Part shown: in pieces, positions 1-5,681 of the stretch
Layout: each line of letters starts with the position of its first letter
Numbering within the stretch: position 1 is the stretch's first letter
NCBI GenBank assembly: GCA_032124675.1
Contig: JAQBDA010000266.1
Span: 1-5,681 of the forward strand
Source: JAQBDA01 sp032124675
GTDB taxonomy: Bacteria; Chloroflexota; Anaerolineae; Anaerolineales; UBA4823
Reading direction: 5' to 3'
DNA length: 5,681 nucleotides
The notes under the pieces: generated by a model
Database searches by the model: none
Told to the model about the DNA's origin: nothing
Seen by the model: only the letters and a program-made list of their open reading frames with translations
Program-made: the position numbers and the translations under genes

Positions 1-1
1 A

Positions 2-133
2 TCTCTGGCTGTAAATAATCAATATCCAGAACTGGACTTGCTGATTTGCCTGGGTCTATACCTGGGGATCTGTACGATGCAGGCTGCGGCTGCGGCAGTC
101 GCCGCTACGGCGTCTACCGCCGCTGTGATGTAA
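2..133 (+). CDS. C-terminal end of an unidentified upstream protein (partial)
   Basis: This frame is open from the left edge to a TAA stop at 131-133, while the other two forward frames have stops within the first 20 bases. About 43 residues are visible. They start polar (SLAVNNQYPELD), pass through a hydrophobic stretch (LLICLGLYLGIC) that could be one membrane helix, and end in a tail made almost only of Ala, Val and Thr (nt 85-130). The stop lies 15 nt before the permease start, so this is probably the preceding gene of the same operon. I do not recognise the family. The tail does not look like the end of an ABC ATPase. A membrane protein is the simplest reading, but too little is visible to name it. 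Confidence 0.55.
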   Translation, partial: SLAVNNQYPELDLLICLGLYLGICTMQAAAAAVAATASTAAVM

Positions 134-137
134 AATT

Positions 138-143
138 GGAGGG
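138..143 (+). promoter_or_regulatory. Ribosome binding site of the fused permease
   Basis: GGAGGG sits 5 nt before the ATG at 149. It is a near-consensus Shine-Dalgarno sequence in the short gap after the upstream stop and supports the chosen start. Confidence 0.75.
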
Positions 144-148
144 CAGCT

Positions 149-2515
149 ATGAATGCGAAAAATATACACCAAACTGAAAGCCTGACCGATAAATTGAGGA
201 TTGTCTGGGCGATCGTTGCCAAAGACATCCTTGAAGCCTTGAAGAATAAAAATACCATCTCACTGATCCTGACCTCACTGTTTGTGGTTTTTGCTTATCG
301 GGGAATCCCCAACTTGACGAGTGCCGGCGAAAAGACCGCTTTGCTGGTTTATGATGCCGGCGATTCGGCTCTGATTGCACTCCTGGAGAACGCCCAGAAC
401 TTAAGGGTTTATGGCTTTGCTTCTGAAGAGAAGATGAAGGAGGAGATGGGAGACGCCGAGGTCCCGGAGCTGGCGATCACCATACCGCAGGGCTTCGACC
501 AGGCGCTGGAGAGGGGTGAGTCGCCGGAGCTTCAGGGATATGCCATCCACTGGTTAAGGCAGGCGGATGTCGATGCTGTGAAAATAACTGTACAAGCGGA
601 GATCTCCCGCCTGTTGGGCAGGGATGTTGCCATAAGTATGCAGGAGGGGAGGGTCTACAACCATGCCAGGTCGGGTGGTTTGGGGATGTGGGCGACGCTC
701 AGCCTGGTATTTTTGGTGATCATGATCGGGATGACCCTGATACCGCACCTGATGCTGGAGGAGAAGCAGTCCCATACCCTGGAGGCGCTGCTGGTCTCCC
801 CGGCCAGCGCCGGCAAGGTGATAAGTGCCAAGGCGATCGTCGGGCTGTTTTACTGTCTGGTCGGGGCGGCAGTGACCATGGCGATGTATCACCGCCTGGT
901 AGTCCACTGGTGGTTGCTGATCCTGACAGCCATCACCCTGGCGCTGTTTACCGTCTCTATAGGGCTGATACTGGGTGTCATCGTCGATAACCGCGGCCAG
1001 CTCACTTTATGGGCGTGGGTCTTCCTGATCCCGTTCCTACTGCCGATCTTTATATCTCAATTGGAAGGACTGCTGCCGGAGGCGCTTATCCAGGTGCTGC
1101 GCTATATACCCACAGTGGTTGCGTTCAACTTGATTCGCACGTCGTATGCGGGAACGGTCCCACTGGCTGGCACCCTGCTGCAAGTCGCCTGGCTGGTGTG
1201 TTGGGCAGGTATGGTGATGTTCGGGGCCGCTTGGCTGGTCAGCCGCCGGGACCGGGAAGGCACCTTCGTGCCCGCAGGCTGGCAGGCTCAGCTCGATGCC
1301 CCGCAGGCGAGTGGAGCGGGCCTGTTTGCGCCGCTCCTTGGGTACCTTCCCTGGGTGCGGAGCAGGGCAGATAGCGCGCTCCCAGTCGATGAAGTGTGGG
1401 AGCCAGGTGCACAGGTCCTAGACGCATCCGGGACTCCGCATGGCTGGCGTATCGTGTGGGCGATCGCCGGCAAGGACATGCGTGACGCACTCCAGAACAA
1501 GCTGGTCATCTCGATCATCCTGGGGTCGATGCTGATGGTGGTCACCAATTCCGTGTTGCCGCTGCTGCTCAGGCTGCGGGATAAGCCAGCTGCGCTGGCT
1601 TACGACCAGGGGCGTTCTACCCTCCTGCGTGGGCTGACAAGCCAGGATGATTATATTTTAGGGGTGAGTGATACCCTGCAGGAGCTGGAACAGCATGTGG
1701 TTGAGCTGCCGATGTCACCAATTGGACTGATTATCCCTTCCGATTTCGACCAGAAGGCCGGTAAGGATGAGGTGATCGAGATCGAGGCATACGCAGCGCA
1801 CTGGGCCGATCCGGATAATGTCGCCCAGACGGTAGCGTTCTTCGAGCAGACTTTGAGCCAGGCAAGCTGGAGCAGGGTACAGATCAGACTGGCGGATGGC
1901 AGGCTGTATCCCACTTTGGAGACCGGCGGTCAGCCGATGACCATCTCATTGCTGCTGGCGGTAGGGCTGCTTACGATCGGTATTGCATTGATCCCGCTGC
2001 TGATGGTGGAGGAGAAGGAGTCGCACACTTTCGAAGCCTTGCTGGTCTCACCTGCCAGCCACCTCCAGATCATTTCCGGCAAAGCGCTGGCAGGCGCGTT
2101 CTATGCTTTGCTCCTGGCACTGGTGATCATCCTGCTGAACATGAAGCTGTTCGTGCATTGGGAGGTCGTGCTCCTGGCGACCTTGTCCGGGATTACATTT
2201 GCCGTAGCAATCGGCTTGCTGATTGGAGTGCTCTCAGACAGCCCAACGACCGCAGGTCTATGGGGGACGCTGCTGCTGCTGGTGCTTATTGTTCCGGCTG
2301 TGATGGCAGGGCTGGTGGACGCCTCTACCTGGTCGCCTGCAATCCAGAGTGTGCTGGAATGGACACCGGGGGGAATAATTACGAATTTGTACAAGTTTGC
2401 CATGTTGGGAGATCTGCCAACAGCTAAACTGCTGTCAGGCCTGCTGGGGATCGTAATCTGGGCGGCTGCGTTCTACGGTCTGGTGTGGTGGTTCATCCGC
2501 CGTACTGACCGGTGA
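149..2515 (+). CDS. Tandem-fused ABC-2 type transporter permease (two permease units in one chain)
   Basis: This is the membrane subunit of an ABC exporter, resembling the NatB/ABC2_membrane_3 group. Each half has the family layout: a short cytosolic N-terminus, TM1 (about 36-50 and 453-470), an extracytoplasmic domain of about 130 residues, then five more helices (first half about 180-202, 228-250, 254-279, 287-305, 341-364; second half about 597-619, 645-667, 671-696, 704-724, 759-782). The ABC-2 hallmark after TM2 appears twice: EEKQSHTLEALLVSPAS at 204-220 and EEKESHTFEALLVSPAS at 621-637. IVWAI at 18 and at 435 gives the same 417-residue offset. A linker of about 65 residues (370-434) joins the halves and is predicted cytosolic. 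Single-unit family members are about 370-400 residues, so 788 is a full duplication. The chain has no Walker A or ABC signature, so a separate ATPase is needed. The substrate cannot be read from sequence. The ATG at 149 has a good RBS, and the hydrolase follows after 15 nt, probably in the same operon. Confidence 0.9.
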   Translation: MNAKNIHQTESLTDKLRIVWAIVAKDILEALKNKNTISLILTSLFVVFAYRGIPNLTSAGEKTALLVYDAGDSALIALLENAQNLRVYGFASEEKMKEEMGDAEVPELAITIPQGFDQALERGESPELQGYAIHWLRQADVDAVKITVQAEISRLLGRDVAISMQEGRVYNHARSGGLGMWATLSLVFLVIMIGMTLIPHLMLEEKQSHTLEALLVSPASAGKVISAKAIVGLFYCLVGAAVTMAMYHRLVVHWWLLILTAITLALFTVSIGLILGVIVDNRGQLTLWAWVFLIPFLLPIFISQLEGLLPEALIQVLRYIPTVVAFNLIRTSYAGTVPLAGTLLQVAWLVCWAGMVMFGAAWLVSRRDREGTFVPAGWQAQLDAPQASGAGLFAPLLGYLPWVRSRADSALPVDEVWEPGAQVLDASGTPHGWRIVWAIAGKDMRDALQNKLVISIILGSMLMVVTNSVLPLLLRLRDKPAALAYDQGRSTLLRGLTSQDDYILGVSDTLQELEQHVVELPMSPIGLIIPSDFDQKAGKDEVIEIEAYAAHWADPDNVAQTVAFFEQTLSQASWSRVQIRLADGRLYPTLETGGQPMTISLLLAVGLLTIGIALIPLLMVEEKESHTFEALLVSPASHLQIISGKALAGAFYALLLALVIILLNMKLFVHWEVVLLATLSGITFAVAIGLLIGVLSDSPTTAGLWGTLLLLVLIVPAVMAGLVDASTWSPAIQSVLEWTPGGIITNLYKFAMLGDLPTAKLLSGLLGIVIWAAAFYGLVWWFIRRTDR
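197..1255 (+). repeat. Internal protein repeat unit 1 of the fused permease
   Basis: Codons for residues 17-369, from RIVWAI to the RRDR that ends the sixth helix. By hand count residues 17-47 match 434-464 at 18 of 31 positions, and residues 204-288 match 621-705 at 40 of 85, both without gaps. The DNA itself has diverged strongly, so the duplication is old and not a recent tandem copy. Confidence 0.85.
1448..2512 (+). repeat. Internal protein repeat unit 2 of the fused permease
   Basis: Codons for residues 434-788. It has the same order of helices and signature motif as unit 1 and ends in a similar basic tail (IRRTDR versus SRRDR). The two extracytoplasmic domains (about 51-178 and 471-596) are much less alike than the membrane parts, although both keep short matching pieces such as AxxIPxxFDQ/GLIIPSDFDQ and xxAIHW/YAAHW. 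Confidence 0.85.
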
Positions 2516-2517
2516 AC

Positions 2518-2523
2518 GGAGAG
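2518..2523 (+). promoter_or_regulatory. Ribosome binding site of the lipoprotein hydrolase
   Basis: GGAGAG lies 7 nt before the ATG at 2531, directly after the permease stop at 2513-2515. It supports that ATG and translation from a shared mRNA. Confidence 0.65.
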
Positions 2524-2530
2524 TGCCGTC

Positions 2531-4120
2531 ATGAGAACCGCATTTCACGATGCAGTTATCTTGAGCGCGCTGCTCACACTGGTTCTGGCAGGCTGCACTC
2601 CGGGTGCGGCTGCCCAGACCACTCCTACGGCAGCACCACTCCAACCTGCTGCCCCGGCTATCCTGTCCGAGCCGGGAGTGCCCGGCACGCTTCAGCCTTC
2701 AGCCTGCCGCTTCGTCTTGCCGGATGACATCGTACAGGGGCGGGATGTGGACTGCTACTACCTGACGGTTGAAGAGCAGCGCAGCCAGGTAGATTCAGCC
2801 TCCTTCGGACGGGTCATCCGCCTGCCGGTAGCGGTGTTTTACCCGCCAGATGGGGCAACCCATCCCGACCCGGTGGTGTATCTCTCTGGCGGGCCGGGGG
2901 TCAGCGTGCTGGAGTTGGTCCGCTGGCAGTTCGAAGCCATGTCTGAGCCAGTATTCGCAACCGGACGAGAGCTGATCTTCTTCGACCAGCGTGGGATAGG
3001 ATTGTCCCGGCCAGCGCTGGACTGCCCGGGATATGACCGGCTGGTGCTGGACTTTCTCGACCGCCAGATTGATGGGCGGGAGGTGGCTGAGCAGCAGATC
3101 ACCGAGCTGCTCCTGGAGAGCCTGCGAACCTGCCGGGATGAGCTGTCTCAGGTGGCAGACCTTGCTGCATACAACAGTGCTGCCAGCGCCGCCGATGCGG
3201 ATGAGATCCGGCAGGCACTGGGTTATGAGCAGGTCAACCTGTGGGGTGGTTCTTACGGCACGCGTCTGGCCTTGGAAGTGATGCGCCGCTACCCAGATGG
3301 GCTGCGCAGCGTGGTGCTGGATGCAGTCTACCCGCCGGATGTCGATCTCTACCTGGAATCGCCGGCCAATTTCAACCGCGCCCTGGAGCGCTTGTTTGAG
3401 GCCTGTGCCGAAAACGCAGTTTGCAGTGAAGCCCACCCGGAGCTGGAGCAAGTATTTTACGACACCGCCCGGCGGTTGGATGCTGAGCCGGTGCTGCGAG
3501 AGATCCGCAACCCTATGACCGGGGATGAATATGAAGCCTGGATGCAGGGCAGCACCCTGCTCGGACTGACGTTCCAGCTGCTGTACGACAGCAAACTGCG
3601 CTACCTGCTGCCGCAGCAGATCGCTGCTGCCAGTCAGGGCGAGTACCGGGATTTCGACATGATCCAGGGCGCAATGATCGCGCTGCTGGATTACTCCTAC
3701 CGGGGGATGATGTTTTCCGTGCAGTGTCATGAAGAGCTGGCATTCAGCTCAATCGATGCATTCCGCCAGCGCTTTGCTGGCTTTCCGGAGCTGGCACAAA
3801 TGTATAATAACGCTGTGCTGGGTGAGCTGGCATTTCGTGTCTGCCAGGAATGGGGCGCGGGTGTGGCAGAAGCGAGCGCTAACCAATCCGTTACCAGTGA
3901 TATCCCTACCTTATTGATGAGCGGTGAGTTCGACCCGATCACCCCGCCTGAGTGGGGCAGGCATGCTGCTGAGACATTGGAGTATGGATACTTCTACGAA
4001 TATCCAGGAGTCGGGCACGGCGCCAGCCTTGCCGATGAATGCCCAATGCAGATGATGATAGAATTCCTGACAGACCCGAATACGCCGCCGGACGACGCGT
4101 GTATCTCCGGGATGCGGTAG
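2531..4120 (+). CDS. Lipoprotein alpha/beta hydrolase, peptidase family S33 / TAP-like
   Basis: Predicted serine hydrolase anchored on the outer face of the membrane. Residues 1-22 are a lipoprotein signal peptide (hydrophobic 8-20, lipobox LAGC with Cys22), followed by a Thr/Ala/Pro-rich tether to about residue 56. The hydrolase core shows the oxyanion-loop motif SGGPG (119-123), DQRG (152-155), the nucleophile elbow GGSYGT with Ser241, the acid Asp468 in SGEFDPITP and the base His496 in GVGHG. The last 110 residues or so match the TAP-like C-terminal domain, which completes the active site. Length fits exported tripeptidyl-aminopeptidase and proline-iminopeptidase-like enzymes (about 480-540 residues). 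The mature chain has ten cysteines besides Cys22, including the C-x5-C pair at 292/298 common in this family, which suits a disulfide-bonded exported protein. The family cleaves N-terminal amino acids or small peptides from peptides, and some members hydrolyse esters; the substrate here is unknown. It follows the permease by 15 nt, probably co-transcribed. Confidence 0.88.
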   Translation: MRTAFHDAVILSALLTLVLAGCTPGAAAQTTPTAAPLQPAAPAILSEPGVPGTLQPSACRFVLPDDIVQGRDVDCYYLTVEEQRSQVDSASFGRVIRLPVAVFYPPDGATHPDPVVYLSGGPGVSVLELVRWQFEAMSEPVFATGRELIFFDQRGIGLSRPALDCPGYDRLVLDFLDRQIDGREVAEQQITELLLESLRTCRDELSQVADLAAYNSAASAADADEIRQALGYEQVNLWGGSYGTRLALEVMRRYPDGLRSVVLDAVYPPDVDLYLESPANFNRALERLFEACAENAVCSEAHPELEQVFYDTARRLDAEPVLREIRNPMTGDEYEAWMQGSTLLGLTFQLLYDSKLRYLLPQQIAAASQGEYRDFDMIQGAMIALLDYSYRGMMFSVQCHEELAFSSIDAFRQRFAGFPELAQMYNNAVLGELAFRVCQEWGAGVAEASANQSVTSDIPTLLMSGEFDPITPPEWGRHAAETLEYGYFYEYPGVGHGASLADECPMQMMIEFLTDPNTPPDDACISGMR

Positions 4121-4134
4121 CAGGCTGCTTAGTT

Positions 4135-4800
4135 TTATCCTGGCCTCTCCACAATCCCATGCTCGACCGCGTATAGAGCGGCCTGGGTGCGATTTTCTAC
4201 CCCCAGCTTGTCGAGTATATTCCGGACGTGGGTAGTCACGGTACGGGTCGAGATCGATAGCTTCAGAGCAATATCTCGATTCGAGAGACCTTGCGCCAGG
4301 CATTTCAGCACTTCGATCTCCCGGTTGGTTAGTAAATGATCGAGACGCCCTTGAGCGGCAGACTGGTGGATATTTGCCATCAGCTTGCGAGCAACGGAAG
4401 GATCCACGTACTTTTCTCCATGAAAAACATCGCGGAGAGCGGTGAGTAGTTGTTCGGGCGGTGCATCCTTGAGGATTACCCCATTTACTCCCAATTGGAT
4501 CGCCGAGATCACCATCTCATCATCCGTGAAACTTGTCAGTACAAGAATTGGGGTTTCCGGATCAGATTGTTTTATCTGCTCAATAGCAACCAAACCGTTC
4601 ATGATCGGCATTTTCAAGTCCATGATGATCACATCAGGTTGTAATTCTTTGAACAGTATTAGTGCTTGATTGCCATCAGCTGCCTGCCCAACCAGACACA
4701 TGTCGGGCTGTGAGTTGATCACGATCTCGAGACCCTGACGGACGATTGGATGGTCATCAGCGATAAGAACGCGGATCGGTTCTGCTGTCATTTTTGTCAC
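4135..4800 (-). CDS. NarL/LuxR-family two-component response regulator
   Basis: DNA-binding response regulator. The receiver domain covers about residues 8-125: acidic pair Asp15-Asp16, phospho-acceptor Asp61 in IIMDLKMP, switch Thr89 and conserved Lys111 are all present, so it should be phosphorylatable. The LuxR-type helix-turn-helix covers about 155-217, starting LTNREIEVLKCLAQGLSN, with the recognition helix near STRTVTTHVRNILDKL (184-199). At 221 residues it has the normal family length. The 666-nt frame begins with GTG at 4800-4798, overlapping the TGA of the kinase gene by 4 nt. An ATG at 4791-4789 three codons in is an alternative and leaves a more typical short lead (MTAEPIRVLIADD). 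The partner is almost certainly the overlapping kinase. Target genes cannot be read from the window. The central receiver codons are AT-richer than the hydrolase gene. Confidence 0.93.
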   Translation of the reverse strand: MTKMTAEPIRVLIADDHPIVRQGLEIVINSQPDMCLVGQAADGNQALILFKELQPDVIIMDLKMPIMNGLVAIEQIKQSDPETPILVLTSFTDDEMVISAIQLGVNGVILKDAPPEQLLTALRDVFHGEKYVDPSVARKLMANIHQSAAQGRLDHLLTNREIEVLKCLAQGLSNRDIALKLSISTRTVTTHVRNILDKLGVENRTQAALYAVEHGIVERPG

Positions 4801-5681
4801 ATTTCCTTGTGCACAACGACTGAGACCTTCACCCGGGTACCATGCCCCGCTTTCGAGCGTATGGATAGTTCTCCTGCAATGGAATTTGCCCGCTCCCGCA
4901 TGTTTATCAAACCCATGCCGGTATGCTTTGCTGAAACATCGAAGCCCATGCCGTCATCTTCTACACTTAAGATGATCTTGCCTTGATCTTCTTCGATGTG
5001 CACCACCACTGATTCCGCCATGGCATGCATTAACGAGTTGTTCAGCGCTTCCTGCGCAATGTAAAAGAGTTCATCCTCGATTTTTTGCGGCAAATCTATG
5101 AATTCCCCCTGGACAGTCATCTGTGCATCGATATTGGCACGTCTCTCCACAGTATCCAGGCGTTGTTGTATGGCATTGAGGAGCCCTTCTTCCTCCAAGA
5201 CGGATGGACGCAGCTGGTGCAAAAGCAGGCGCATTTCTCTTAATGCTTGCTGGCCTACTGCACCCAGGCGGCGGAAGGAATCAGCTGGGTCTTCCAACGT
5301 GCCCTGACGAGCCATGCTCTCCCAGCCGCTGCTCAGCAAAGTCAGGCTGTATATTGATTGGGTCACTGAATCGTGAAGCTCGCGAGCCAGGCGCTGTCGC
5401 TCGGCGTCAACGGCTGCCAGCCGCGCCTGTTCAGTCAGGCGTTCGTTTCCTATCGCTGAGGCGATATCTGTAGCAATCGTCTCCGCTAGATCGATTTCAT
5501 GCTTACCAAAGGTAGAGCTGTTATTATCCCTCGCCAGGATAAGAATCCCGAGACTGACCCCACGAGATATCAGCGGGACAATGAGGCCAGACTGCAAATT
5601 GTTGTCTCGGACATATTCTTGGACCGACTCCGGCAAGGATACGGATTGTATGCTGGTGAGAACGGTTGATTTTGGTTCACC
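4797..5681 (-). CDS. GAF-domain sensor histidine kinase, HisKA_3 type (partial, N-terminus beyond right edge)
   Basis: Sensor kinase that should phosphorylate the overlapping response regulator. The frame is open to the right edge, giving 294 visible residues. A TTG at 5636 could serve as a start, but it lies inside a GAF domain and the frame continues upstream in family-like sequence, so the true start is outside. Counting from the edge: the C-terminal half of a GAF domain (about 1-80, with GLIVPLISRGVSLGILILAR and the closing AIGNERL), a helical linker, the HisKA_3 dimerisation helix with phospho-acceptor His103 in RELHDSVTQS, and the HATPase domain (about 200-290) with N-box EALNNSLMHA, G1 box DDGMGF, G2 box GMGLINMRER and GHGTRV. 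The HDxxxQ motif (His103, Asp104, Gln108) is the one used by NarX/LiaS-like kinases for kinase and phosphatase activity. No membrane helix is visible in this part, so location depends on the missing N-terminus. GAF domains bind small ligands or mediate contacts; the signal is unknown. Confidence 0.92.
   Translation of the reverse strand, partial: GEPKSTVLTSIQSVSLPESVQEYVRDNNLQSGLIVPLISRGVSLGILILARDNNSSTFGKHEIDLAETIATDIASAIGNERLTEQARLAAVDAERQRLARELHDSVTQSIYSLTLLSSGWESMARQGTLEDPADSFRRLGAVGQQALREMRLLLHQLRPSVLEEEGLLNAIQQRLDTVERRANIDAQMTVQGEFIDLPQKIEDELFYIAQEALNNSLMHAMAESVVVHIEEDQGKIILSVEDDGMGFDVSAKHTGMGLINMRERANSIAGELSIRSKAGHGTRVKVSVVVHKEM
4803..4808 (-). promoter_or_regulatory. Shine-Dalgarno-like site inside the kinase end, bearing on the regulator start
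   Basis: On the minus strand AAGGAA lies only 2 nt before the GTG at 4800 but 11 nt before the ATG at 4791. The first spacing is too short and the second slightly long, so the site does not settle the start but leans to the ATG. Location within the last kinase codons fits translational coupling. Confidence 0.4.

Noticed and set aside
554..1374. Several open frames on both strands inside the first permease half
   Set aside because: They are out-of-frame readings of the permease, with low-complexity Gly/Arg/Pro/His-rich translations and no domain.
2882..2899. LSGGPG in the hydrolase, resembling the ABC ATPase signature LSGGQ
   Set aside because: It sits in an S33 hydrolase before DQRG and GGSYGT, where a GGPG oxyanion motif is expected, and there is no Walker A or B. 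It is not an ATPase domain.
2795..3730. 311-codon open frame on the minus strand inside the hydrolase gene
   Set aside because: It is fully antisense to a gene with all its catalytic motifs, its translation has no recognisable domain, and long antisense frames are common in GC-rich genes.
4119..4136. AGCAGGCTGCT followed by TAGTTTTA as a rho-independent terminator of the hydrolase operon
   Set aside because: With a 3-nt loop the stem has only 4 base pairs and the T-run is broken, so it is too weak to call.
3911..4303. 130-codon minus-strand frame bridging the hydrolase end and the regulator end
   Set aside because: It overlaps two well-supported genes in other frames and shows no family features.
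4797..5636. A complete kinase gene starting at the TTG at 5636
   Set aside because: The frame stays open for 15 more codons to the window edge and the TTG falls within a GAF domain, so the gene is better described as partial.

Overview
The window is a compact, almost fully coding stretch of bacterial chromosome. It holds two gene groups that converge near position 4125. The organism is probably a member of the Chloroflexota (Anaerolineae-like), though this is only an inference. It rests on moderately high but uneven GC, a lipoprotein with an Ala/Thr/Pro-rich tether after its lipobox, and a GAF-containing NarL-type two-component pair. No rRNA, tRNA or other phylogenetic marker is present to settle it.

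Left group, + strand: the end of an unidentified gene (up to 133), then a 788-residue ABC-2 exporter permease (149-2515), then a 529-residue lipoprotein alpha/beta hydrolase of the S33/TAP-like type (2531-4120). Gaps are about 15 nt and both complete genes have clear Shine-Dalgarno sequences, so they look like one operon. The permease is the most unusual gene. It is two complete permease units fused head to tail, with a constant offset of 417 residues between matching landmarks, so one chain could supply the whole membrane part of the transporter. No ATP-binding subunit is visible; it would have to be encoded upstream or elsewhere.

Right group, - strand: a histidine kinase (GAF, HisKA_3 and HATPase domains) running off the right edge, overlapping by 4 nt a NarL/LuxR-type response regulator (4135-4800). 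They form a translationally coupled two-component system whose promoter lies beyond the right edge. Its stop codon is 14 nt from that of the hydrolase, with no convincing terminator between.

Reading of the whole: an export system with a surface hydrolase beside a two-component system. A functional link is possible, since NarL-type systems sit next to ABC-2 exporters in some membrane-active antibiotic resistance loci, but the convergent layout does not prove it. No mobile element, CRISPR array, RNA gene or origin was seen, and no non-coding stretch exceeds about 20 nt.
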